The notes beneath the pieces were generated by a model that was given only the letters and a program-made list of their open reading frames with translations, searched no databases and was not told where the DNA came from. Position numbers and translations under genes: made by a program. A stretch of 64,000 bases of DNA from Flammeovirga pacifica (GTDB lineage Bacteria; Bacteroidota; Bacteroidia; Cytophagales; Flammeovirgaceae): positions 1,455,429 through 1,519,428 of the forward strand of contig NZ_JRYR02000002.1 in assembly GCF_000807855.2 (NCBI RefSeq), given 5' to 3'. Shown in pieces: positions 28,180 through 36,556 of this stretch. The stretch's first letter is position 1; every line of letters begins with the position of its first letter.

Positions 28180-29868
28180 TTAGTTTACCTTTTGCTCTTT
28201 CAAACCTTTTACAATTAAAATCACATCTGCTTCTCCTTTCCATGGGCGTTCATACCAAAAATCAAAAGGAGCTGTGTTGTAGGGTTCCTCTTCAGAATAT
28301 TCTCCCGTCAGTGTATTAAACCACAACTGTTTAGCTTCTGAAGCATCAAATTGTTTTATCACTTTAGATACACCAATCCATTGACATTCTTTGGGTGTGT
28401 ACATCATGACTACCCCATCTTTCTTATTAGTAAGGTTGTACCCACTAGAGTTAAACCATGACAATGGTTCGAAATTTTCAAAGTTGAACTTTTCGAATAA
28501 ATTAGCCATATGCTTAAAATAATCGAAATGAGGTTTTTCAAATTCTTCTCCTTGTTCGAACGGATTATGAATGACCACATTCCAAGAGGCGCCTTGCCAA
28601 TAATAAGTGGTATAACCTCCTGCAAAAATACATTCATAATTCCTTCTTAAGCAGGCTTCGGAATTGGTATATGCTCCCGGAAATACTTGAAAGGGTGCTT
28701 CTTCATACCCTCCATGTTCGATATTAAAAATGGGTTTATTCTTAAATTCATTTTTCGCGTCTATCATTTTTTGATACAATGCTCTTTCCCAATTCTGCAT
28801 GGATATAAAGTCTACTTCATCTGGATGACGTTTACAGAAACCATAATCGTGTACAGATATCAAACGATTATAGGCATCCAATGCTTTAGTCCTTTCAATT
28901 CTTTCTGAAATATACTCATTGGTAGCCCTGCCATAAAGTAGAGCTTCCTTAGAGACATCCCATACAACGTTTGGAAATGCTTGATACCTTTTGATGACAT
29001 AATCATAATACAAATTATCAGCCTCAGTATTCATATCTGGCCAATTTACCCCCTTGTTCCAAACGTAAATCATTAGATGACTCACAATTTCATGATCATG
29101 CATTTCTAATATCACCTGATCTAAATGTTGAAAGAAATCTACGTTTAAAGAGCTATAATTAGGAGAGGAGTTAGAACCTAAAAATGGATAGATATCTTCT
29201 CTCCCTCCATATTCAAATTCTTGATGATTCCCTAGTTTAGGATCCTTTTTCCATTTTACATCATAAGAATATACATTCATGACTACTTGATTGTACTTAT
29301 AATCATTTAGTACTTTCAATAAGTGTTTCGTTTTACTTAGTTCCTCTTTTCCATAATCAAGAGCAAATAACCAATCACATTCAAACGCTAAATTGAAATA
29401 ATGTTTACCATCTTCATAAAAGAAATGTTGAGGATATTCTTCTTTCAACACCACGCTTCCATGGCGATCTACTTTGGTATTTTTTTGGACGATAACTTCT
29501 CCCTTTCTACCATCAAATGAAAGATGAGGTGCAACTATTTTATACGTACTTTTTCCTACATCACTACTAGAAAAACGAAATATCCACTCTCCGTTTCCAT
29601 TGTAGAATAAGGGTATCTTTTGAACGATAAGTTGAGGGTTAATCACTTCTGCAATCACCTCCTTATCAAAAGGATCTTTTATCTTTTTATTGGTTTTAAA
29701 AATCAGGTCGTTCACTTCCCATTGTTGAGTAATTACCTGTTCTAATGTCTTTTTAGTACTATACTCTTTAATTTGACTATCATTAGATTGAGCATTGGCT
29801 TTAGTTATTCCAAAATAGCATATAGTGCTAAAAATCAGAAGTAGTTGTTTAATAGTAATAATGTTCAT
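28180..29868 (-). CDS. Secreted DUF5060/DUF4038 glycoside hydrolase-like protein
   Basis: 562 residues with a signal peptide (about 1-27, ending TKANAQ). N-terminal DUF5060-like Ig domain (about 45-120: QQWEVNDLIFKT, GEWIFRFSSSDVGKSTYKI) followed by a DUF4038-like TIM barrel (about 130-470) and a short C-terminal beta domain. Putative catalytic pair: E308 in WDVSKEALLYG and E384 in IFNIEHGG, the usual clan GH-A spacing. The acid/base is preceded by Lys instead of the usual Asn, which is odd. It lies downstream of GH86 on the same strand, so an agar/porphyran role is likely; substrate unknown. Confidence 0.75.
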   Translation of the reverse strand: MNIITIKQLLLIFSTICYFGITKANAQSNDSQIKEYSTKKTLEQVITQQWEVNDLIFKTNKKIKDPFDKEVIAEVINPQLIVQKIPLFYNGNGEWIFRFSSSDVGKSTYKIVAPHLSFDGRKGEVIVQKNTKVDRHGSVVLKEEYPQHFFYEDGKHYFNLAFECDWLFALDYGKEELSKTKHLLKVLNDYKYNQVVMNVYSYDVKWKKDPKLGNHQEFEYGGREDIYPFLGSNSSPNYSSLNVDFFQHLDQVILEMHDHEIVSHLMIYVWNKGVNWPDMNTEADNLYYDYVIKRYQAFPNVVWDVSKEALLYGRATNEYISERIERTKALDAYNRLISVHDYGFCKRHPDEVDFISMQNWERALYQKMIDAKNEFKNKPIFNIEHGGYEEAPFQVFPGAYTNSEACLRRNYECIFAGGYTTYYWQGASWNVVIHNPFEQGEEFEKPHFDYFKHMANLFEKFNFENFEPLSWFNSSGYNLTNKKDGVVMMYTPKECQWIGVSKVIKQFDASEAKQLWFNTLTGEYSEEEPYNTAPFDFWYERPWKGEADVILIVKGLKEQKVN

Positions 29869-30007
29869 TTCACCTCAATTTGTATAATCATAATATACGC
29901 TATTATTATGTTCCTGAACAAGTAATACTACCTAATCAGGATTCAAAGAATTTGATTTATTTGTATAACGATAAATCAATAAGGTTAATTAGGTATCTTA
30001 TATTAAG

Positions 30008-30036
30008 AGAAAAAGGTAGACCGAAATCTACCTTTT
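30008..30036 (-). terminator. Terminator after GH86 gene
   Basis: AAAAGGTAGA (30011-30020) pairs with TCTACCTTTT (30027-30036), loop of six; on the minus strand it is followed by a T-rich tail. It begins eight bases beyond the GH86 stop. Confidence 0.75.
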
Positions 30037-30043
30037 ATTTTTT

Positions 30044-31903
30044 CTAATTCACCTTTTTATTAGACGGCTTTTTATCCGATATCACTTGTAAAATCATCGA
30101 ACTGATATGACCTCCTTCATCTTGGAAAGTAACACTCACTTCGTTCTTTCCATTTTTTATGAGAGAGTGTGGAACAGGAATTTCTAGCACCCCAAAGAAT
30201 TTCTTCCTATTGTGCTGATCATACCCTCTAACACTATCATTTGGTAATTTAACTTGTTGACCATTCAATAAAACTATCGGTTGTAAACTCTTTCCTTTGT
30301 CTCTTCCTATACCCAACCTTAAAGTTACATTACCTTTAGTTCCTGCAGTAACTGATGCAAACTCGAATGAATTCTTCTTATTAGATTTAATCGGCTTTAA
30401 ATACTCTGACGCATAGTATTTGGTTCTATATTCTTTCTGAGGCGTCTCAATTTTATGGTTGTAATTATACGTTAAAACAATCGTTTCTCCATATTCAATA
30501 TCCATAGAAGATGGGGCAGATTTCAAGGTCTTTTTCACCATCTTTGGCATCTTGTTTACATACGTCTTAATGCGTTTTACCATAATATTTTTGAAATCCT
30601 GATCCCCCTCAATAGCTAAAGGAATGGATTGTGTTTCTTCACTCAGGTTATTTAAGATAACATACAATTGTTTTCCATTGACAAATGCCTGTACTTGAAT
30701 ATCAACATTTTCAGAAGCTATATTTACTCTTTTTCCCTTAACTGTTTTCCAAGTTTCAAAGAAGTATTTCCGAGAGGTTAATTCCCACTCATCTTTATCA
30801 TTTTTTGTCCAAAGACCTGCCTTAGAATATTTTTTTGTCGGATCTTCTTTACCTGTAGAGAAAGGGGTTGTAGTCACAATATTATCTCCTCTTTCCATAA
30901 ACTGCATCGATAAATGAATCTGTGATCTTACAGCCTGTGCATTTTCTATAGGATGATAGTTGGACAGTCCACTCTTTGGTTTCCAATTCGGTTGATCATC
31001 TACCAAACGACCATATTCTGTAATTGCTATCGGTTTTATTTCACCTAATTTGATAAAACTGTAAGCTTCAATCATGTCTAAAATGGCTTCTGCATTAGAT
31101 CCTGAACGGCGACCACCTGAATTATTCAATCCTTTTCCATCATACAAATGCACAGAAAAAATATCCATGTCTGATCCTGCTATATCAATAAATTGTTTGA
31201 ACCTTTGATCCCACACTTCAAAATTATTATGTTCAAACTCTGGCCATGCAGAGGCATAGCCTGCGACCTTCATCTCTTTCAACTCTGGAACAGCATGAAT
31301 GGCTTTCCCTAGTTCACTTAATGAAGATGATATCTTTTGTATGGCAATATCTGTCTTCTCTCTGTTTCTTTTTCCGGGATATAAATCAGAAGCATGAACG
31401 AATGGCTCATTGTAAGGCTCATAAATCCCAGGCATTTCTTCCCATTCTTTTTGAAAAGACGATGCTACATATGCTGCTACTTTTTTAGTGTAAGATGTGA
31501 TATCTACTTCAGTATAATCTACTTTTCTATCGTAGAATAAATCTGTAGCTCGTCCGGTGACAACTGTATAAGGCTTTACTTCTCTTTCTCCGTTGTATTT
31601 GTTCTTTACTTTAGGAATGTTCCCCTTCTTAGTCATGTTCATAGGACCCCAAAAGCGTCTTGAGCCCTGATACTCAGAATTAATATTGTATTGCTTTTTA
31701 AAAGATTCGAATTCTGGGTCGTTCTTGTCTCCAAACCAAACATGTGCTTGAAGGTATTTATCTCGATCAAAACGAGTGGTTTTATTCCCTAAAAAACGTT
31801 GAGTTGTAGGGTCTACAGTTACCTTATTTTGAGCAAAATTAGACGAGAAAAGTGTAAGAACTAGCAGAGCTGTACTTACACATTTTAGTAAATTTAAATT
31901 CAT
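30044..31903 (-). CDS. GH86 family endo-hydrolase (beta-agarase or beta-porphyranase)
   Basis: 619 residues from the ATG at 31901-31903, which begins a clean signal peptide (MNLNLLKCVSTALLV ... NFAQ). An earlier ATG at 31942 lies inside the terminator of the upstream GH2 gene and is rejected. The TIM barrel spans about 40-400, with acid/base E166 in YEPYNEP and nucleophile E296 in AITEYGRL, plus SVHLYDG and RRSGSNAEAIL, all typical of GH86. Two beta-sandwich domains follow. Family members cut beta-1,4 bonds in agarose or porphyran. This is the likely endo-acting enzyme of the locus; agarase versus porphyranase cannot be decided here. Confidence 0.85.
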   Translation of the reverse strand: MNLNLLKCVSTALLVLTLFSSNFAQNKVTVDPTTQRFLGNKTTRFDRDKYLQAHVWFGDKNDPEFESFKKQYNINSEYQGSRRFWGPMNMTKKGNIPKVKNKYNGEREVKPYTVVTGRATDLFYDRKVDYTEVDITSYTKKVAAYVASSFQKEWEEMPGIYEPYNEPFVHASDLYPGKRNREKTDIAIQKISSSLSELGKAIHAVPELKEMKVAGYASAWPEFEHNNFEVWDQRFKQFIDIAGSDMDIFSVHLYDGKGLNNSGGRRSGSNAEAILDMIEAYSFIKLGEIKPIAITEYGRLVDDQPNWKPKSGLSNYHPIENAQAVRSQIHLSMQFMERGDNIVTTTPFSTGKEDPTKKYSKAGLWTKNDKDEWELTSRKYFFETWKTVKGKRVNIASENVDIQVQAFVNGKQLYVILNNLSEETQSIPLAIEGDQDFKNIMVKRIKTYVNKMPKMVKKTLKSAPSSMDIEYGETIVLTYNYNHKIETPQKEYRTKYYASEYLKPIKSNKKNSFEFASVTAGTKGNVTLRLGIGRDKGKSLQPIVLLNGQQVKLPNDSVRGYDQHNRKKFFGVLEIPVPHSLIKNGKNEVSVTFQDEGGHISSMILQVISDKKPSNKKVN

Positions 31904-31928
31904 TTCATTAGTTCTTGATATAAAAAAA

Positions 31929-31965
31929 TATTCCCAACCCATGTTTAATACATAAGTTGGGAATA
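31929..31965 (-). terminator. Terminator between GH2 and GH86 genes
   Basis: TATTCCCAAC (31929-31938) pairs perfectly with GTTGGGAATA (31956-31965); on the minus strand the stem is followed by seven T. It lies nine bases beyond the GH2 stop and overlaps the rejected upstream ATG of GH86. Confidence 0.8.
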
Positions 31966-31973
31966 GCTAGGAA

Positions 31974-34475
31974 TTATAATTCTCTTTTAGCAGTTGCAGA
32001 AAGTTTAGTCTCTACTTTTATTGTAGCTGATTTTAAACGCTTTCCTTTAGCTGTAATTGTCATTGTTCCTTCAACGCCTTCTTTAGCTCTAGCAATCACC
32101 AAAGCCATTCCGTTAAAGAATTTCAATTTTTTACTCTGTGGCACAATGGTCATCGTTGGGTCTCCATTGCCTGTTGCTTCAAAAGTACCTGCACCTTGAA
32201 CATCAAATGATAATTCTCCATTAAATGTTGCACAAAAATGACCATTCTCGTCAATAGCTCTTGCAGTAACATACACCAAATCTTCTCCATTATCAGCAGA
32301 GATAACTTGTCTATCCGCTTCTAATGTAATCGATTTTGCTTTTATCGTGGTGTGGATTACTTCTTCATTAATCACTTTACCATCTATATAAGAGATGGCT
32401 TTCAATTCTCCTTTTTGGTAAGGAACATCCCAACGTAAACGATAAGGAGATTCGAAGTTATTTGGTCCTTCGTAAAAACGGAAACTTACAGGAATAGTCG
32501 CTTTGTCTACTCCTTTTACCTTTTTACCTAAAGACTGGCCATTTAGAAATAATTCAACTTCTTCGGCATTAGTATAAACAAAAACAGGGATCTCTTTTCC
32601 TTCATACCCTTTCCAATTCCAATGAGGTAAAACATGAAGCATCGGTTTATCTGTCCATTCACTCTGGTATAAGTAAAAACGGTCTTTAGGAAAACCACAT
32701 AAATCAACTGCTCCAAAGTAAGAAGATTTAGAAGGCCAATCAGCACGCCATTGACCATTCGTTACATTATCACGACCACCATAAGGTGTAGGTTCTCCAT
32801 AATAGTCAAAACCAGTCCACATGAACTCTCCCATGATAGAAGGATTCTCTTTTTCAAATTTGAATTCCATGTCTGGAGGATATGCCCAAACAGGACCAAC
32901 AATATCGTAACTTGTTACTTGCTTATCTTCGTGTTTTTCGTATTTCTCTAAGAAGGTATCTTGATACACACCTCTTGAACTTGTTACTGATTCTGTCTCT
33001 GAACCATAGATAATCCAATCAGGGTGTTCCTCTACCAATTCAGCATATTTAGCAGGTTTATAATTAAAGCCAACTACATCCACCTGATCCGCCAACTTGT
33101 GTTTAATTGAACCTCCATAATTATTAAACCCTGCCGTATTTGGTCGAGAAGGATCTTCTTCATGACAAATTGTAGCTAATTTGTTGGCTACTTTCCACCC
33201 CTCTTTTGAGCCTTGCTCTAAGATTTCATTACCAATACTCCAAAGTATAATTGATGGGTGATTACGATCTCTACGGATCATGTCTCTTAAATCACGATCG
33301 TGCCACTCATCAAAATAATTATTATATCCGTTTTCAATTTTCCCGATTTTCCACTCATCAAAAGCTTCATCGATTACAATAAGACCCATCTCATCACACA
33401 CTTCTAACAACTCTCTACTTGGTGGGTTGTGGGATGTACGAATTGCATTCACTCCCATATCTTTCATTATCTGCAACTGACGTTCCGTTGCTCTACGGTT
33501 TACAGCTGTACCCAAAGGACCAAGATCATGATGTAAACACACCCCTTTAAATTTCGTCAGCTTACCATTCAAGAAAAATCCTTCTTTTGCAGTAAACTTG
33601 ATGTCTCTCACTCCAAATCTTGAAGTATAGGTGTCCATCAACTTCCCTTTATTATCTTTGATTTCAGTGACTACATGGTACAAATTGGGTTGCTCTTGTG
33701 ACCATAACTCTGGTGATAATAAATTGAATGATTGCATCGATTTTACAGTCGCTTCCTTTTCTGCCACTGTTTTTGTGTTCAATACTTTTACTACTTTACC
33801 TTCTGGTGAAATTACCTTATTCGTAATAGTGACAATCTCGTCTGATTTTAAGTGGTTTTGTACATCAATAGCAATCTCTATTGTAGCTACTCTAGAGGTA
33901 ACATTATTGGCTTTTACAAAAGAACCCCAATGTCCTACATGGATAGAATTATTGACATTTAGCCACACCTTACGGTAAATTCCAGCTCCAGGATACCATC
34001 TCGATGATAAATCTTCTGGACTTACTTTTACTGCAATTACGTTCTCCGTTTTTTCGTTCAAATAAGGGGTTAAATCGTATTCAAAACCAATGTATCCGAA
34101 AGGTCTTTTTCCTAAGTAATGTCCATTAATCCATACCTCTGAATTATTCATTACTCCTTCGAATTCTATCGCTACTTGCTTTCCTTTTTGCTCTTCAGTT
34201 AAAGTGAAATGTTTTCGGTACCAACCTTCACCATGGAAAGGAAGTCCACCACATCTTGTACTGTATTCTTTTGAGAAAGGTCCTTCGATTGCCCAATCAT
34301 GAGGTACTCGAACAGTTCTCCAGTTATCATCATTTAAAGTTGCCTTTTCACCTTCATTGACACTGCCTTTAAAAAATTTCCAATTTTTATTGAAATCCGT
34401 TTGTCCATTAGACTGTGCCCAAAGCATTGGAACAGCTAACAGCAACATACATAATGTTAGTAATTGCCTTTTCAT
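31974..34475 (-). CDS. Glycoside hydrolase family 2, putative beta-galactosidase
   Basis: 833 residues with a signal peptide (1-21, ending MLWAQ). Jelly-roll sugar-binding domain (HDWAIEGPF, FEGVMNNSEVWINGHYLG), Ig-like domain, TIM barrel with acid/base E417 in WSIGNE and nucleophile E493 in YGSETES (76 residues apart), DUF4982-type domain (VYTNAEEVELFLNGQSLGKK) and a C-terminal invasin/Ig-like domain. Similar enzymes in porphyran loci remove terminal galactose. It is a paralog of the GH2 at 9690-12119. It is divergent from the sulfatase at 34695, with a candidate operator between them. Confidence 0.9.
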   Translation of the reverse strand: MKRQLLTLCMLLLAVPMLWAQSNGQTDFNKNWKFFKGSVNEGEKATLNDDNWRTVRVPHDWAIEGPFSKEYSTRCGGLPFHGEGWYRKHFTLTEEQKGKQVAIEFEGVMNNSEVWINGHYLGKRPFGYIGFEYDLTPYLNEKTENVIAVKVSPEDLSSRWYPGAGIYRKVWLNVNNSIHVGHWGSFVKANNVTSRVATIEIAIDVQNHLKSDEIVTITNKVISPEGKVVKVLNTKTVAEKEATVKSMQSFNLLSPELWSQEQPNLYHVVTEIKDNKGKLMDTYTSRFGVRDIKFTAKEGFFLNGKLTKFKGVCLHHDLGPLGTAVNRRATERQLQIMKDMGVNAIRTSHNPPSRELLEVCDEMGLIVIDEAFDEWKIGKIENGYNNYFDEWHDRDLRDMIRRDRNHPSIILWSIGNEILEQGSKEGWKVANKLATICHEEDPSRPNTAGFNNYGGSIKHKLADQVDVVGFNYKPAKYAELVEEHPDWIIYGSETESVTSSRGVYQDTFLEKYEKHEDKQVTSYDIVGPVWAYPPDMEFKFEKENPSIMGEFMWTGFDYYGEPTPYGGRDNVTNGQWRADWPSKSSYFGAVDLCGFPKDRFYLYQSEWTDKPMLHVLPHWNWKGYEGKEIPVFVYTNAEEVELFLNGQSLGKKVKGVDKATIPVSFRFYEGPNNFESPYRLRWDVPYQKGELKAISYIDGKVINEEVIHTTIKAKSITLEADRQVISADNGEDLVYVTARAIDENGHFCATFNGELSFDVQGAGTFEATGNGDPTMTIVPQSKKLKFFNGMALVIARAKEGVEGTMTITAKGKRLKSATIKVETKLSATAKREL

Positions 34476-34560
34476 TTTTTACTTTATTGAGATAGAATAA
34501 ATCCTTTTTGATTACTCGAAATTACCGCTATTTATCTGTTAAAACTTCTTCAAAACTGTT

Positions 34561-34580
34561 AGATTAAAATCTACCCCCCG
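34561..34580. promoter_or_regulatory. Candidate operator (ATCTACCCCCCG)
   Basis: TACCCCCC begins at 34572, 97 bases before the GH2 start and about 120 before the sulfatase start. It is preceded by the inverted repeat AGATT-AA-AATCT (34561-34572). Sequence around it can be aligned with the motif at 19551. Confidence 0.35.
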
Positions 34581-34694
34581 TCAAACCTAATTTTTGCCGC
34601 CTATGAATTATAGTTGTTGAGTTTTTATCAGTTTGAAAATTCGGATTTCAGCTAATTAACTTCAATTTTTATATCATATTGACGTGTTGAAACG

Positions 34695-36500
34695 ATGATA
34701 AAAAACTACATAAAAGAAATGATGAATTATAGAACTTCAATCCTACTAACATGCTTGATTATTTTCTTCTCCACTTTTACATTTGGACAAGAGAAACAAC
34801 CGCCCAATGTTATTTTAATCTTAACAGACGATCAGGGAATTGGAGATTTAGGTTGTCATGGTAATCCATGGTTAAAAACCCCAAACATCGATACATTTTA
34901 TGAGCAATCTGTTCGGTTAACAGACTTCCATGTGAGTCCACTTTGTACACCTACAAGAGCGGCAATAATGACGGGGCAATATCCTATAAGAAACGGTGCT
35001 TGGGCCACCTACAAAGGAAGAGATGCCTTATCAAAAGGACAAATAACTATGGCTGACATCTTTAAATCGGCAGGTTATTCCACTGCCCTTTTTGGTAAAT
35101 GGCATTTAGGTGATAATTTCCCAGTTCGCCCATCAGATAGTGGTTTTGATCATGTAGTTCAACACTTGGCTGGCGGTATTGGGGAGTTATCTGATTATTG
35201 GGGCAATAGTTATTTCGATGATGTCTATTATGTCAACAATCAACCTCAACAATTTAAAGGTTATTGTACCGATGTGTGGTTTTCTGAAGCCATGAAGTTC
35301 ATCAGTCAAAAAGAAAATGATCAACCTTTCTTTATTTACCTTCCTCTTAATGCTCCTCACGACCCTTTAATTGTAGACGAAAAATATGCTGCTCCCTATA
35401 AAAAGTACGAAAACACGGAAATTATCGATGCCAACCTTTATGGCATGATTGCAAACATTGATGAGAACTTTGGTAAGTTTAGAAAATTCCTCAAAAAGAA
35501 AGGATTAGATAAAAATACCATACTGATTTACATGAGTGATAATGGTACTCGTTTTGGTTATTCAAGAGATGGAAAGTTGGGATATAATTATGACCTAAAG
35601 GGTATAAAAGGTGATCAATTAGAAGGGGGACATAGAGTGCCTTTTTTTATACAATGGCTTGATGGAGGTATAAAAGGAGGCAAAGACTTGAGTACACTTT
35701 CTGCTCATGTAGATTTAATTCCTACTTTAGCATATTTATGTGGTATTGATCTACCTAAAAATCAATCATTTGATGGTATTGATTTATCAGCTGTGCTTAC
35801 AAAAAATGAAGAAATAAATGATCGAAGCATCTTTATTCATCACCGTCAAGACTGGCGCCCTCCATTCCAAGATAAAGGAACATGTATACTTAAAAACGAA
35901 TGGCGTCTTATCGATGGAAATCAATTGTATAATATGGCAAAGGATCCGCAACAAACAAACAATGTGGCGTCCAACAATCAAGCGTTAGTCAATACACTTT
36001 TACTAGAAAATGAAGCCTTCTATCATCAATCAACCAACTATTCCACTTTTCGTGAGCTTCCCTCTACTGTAATAGGGAACACTCCTCAAAAAGAAGTAAA
36101 ATTCACAATACAACACGCAATTGGAGAAGATAAAGGCATCTGGAAATGTGAACAAGTCGCTGAAGGAATGAAGAATAAAAACAATACCCATGCCTTAGAT
36201 ATTCAAACCGATGGCGAATATTTAATATCGTGTAGAAGATGGCCTAAAGAATGTGCAGGGCCAATGCATGGTATACCTTCAGAAAACCCGAAAGGCCTTT
36301 TCCATTATAAACAAATTCAACCTGAAAAAGTAAGAGTGAGCATAGGTAATCAAATGCTAGAAAAAGTGGTAGTTCCGGATAAGGAAGCTGTAGAATTTAA
36401 AGTGAAATTAGAAAAAGGGAAGACTTTGTTAGTCAATGACTTTATTGAAGGTGATGAGTCTTATGGGGTGTTTTATACTTATATCGAATTTATTGATTAA
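34695..36500 (+). CDS. Sulfatase, family S1, with C-terminal beta domain
   Basis: 601 residues with a signal peptide ending near TFTFGQ; ATGs at codons 9 and 10 are alternative starts. Motifs: VILILTDDQGIGD, CTPTRAAIMTGQ (formylglycine Cys 84), GKWHLGDN, NAPHDPL and YMSDNGT. The C-terminal beta-sandwich (DGEYLISCRRWPKE, KVVVPDKEAVEFKV) mirrors that of the sulfatase at 17632-19455, its paralog. It should remove sulfate from galactan fragments in the periplasm. It faces the GH2 gene across a shared control region and converges on the regulator gene. Confidence 0.92.
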   Translation: MIKNYIKEMMNYRTSILLTCLIIFFSTFTFGQEKQPPNVILILTDDQGIGDLGCHGNPWLKTPNIDTFYEQSVRLTDFHVSPLCTPTRAAIMTGQYPIRNGAWATYKGRDALSKGQITMADIFKSAGYSTALFGKWHLGDNFPVRPSDSGFDHVVQHLAGGIGELSDYWGNSYFDDVYYVNNQPQQFKGYCTDVWFSEAMKFISQKENDQPFFIYLPLNAPHDPLIVDEKYAAPYKKYENTEIIDANLYGMIANIDENFGKFRKFLKKKGLDKNTILIYMSDNGTRFGYSRDGKLGYNYDLKGIKGDQLEGGHRVPFFIQWLDGGIKGGKDLSTLSAHVDLIPTLAYLCGIDLPKNQSFDGIDLSAVLTKNEEINDRSIFIHHRQDWRPPFQDKGTCILKNEWRLIDGNQLYNMAKDPQQTNNVASNNQALVNTLLLENEAFYHQSTNYSTFRELPSTVIGNTPQKEVKFTIQHAIGEDKGIWKCEQVAEGMKNKNNTHALDIQTDGEYLISCRRWPKECAGPMHGIPSENPKGLFHYKQIQPEKVRVSIGNQMLEKVVVPDKEAVEFKVKLEKGKTLLVNDFIEGDESYGVFYTYIEFID

Positions 36501-36553
36501 TAGAAAAGAAGAGGTTGTTTCATCAATATCATGAAACAACCTCTTCTTTTCTA
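36501..36553. terminator. Very long perfect hairpin between convergent genes
   Basis: A 23-bp perfect inverted repeat (36501-36523 with 36531-36553; loop of seven) starts at the sulfatase stop and ends three bases before the regulator's stop. The arms carry GAAGAGGTTG / CAACCTCTTC. It probably ends both transcripts, although no long T-run follows it. Confidence 0.75.
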
Positions 36554-36556
36554 CAA

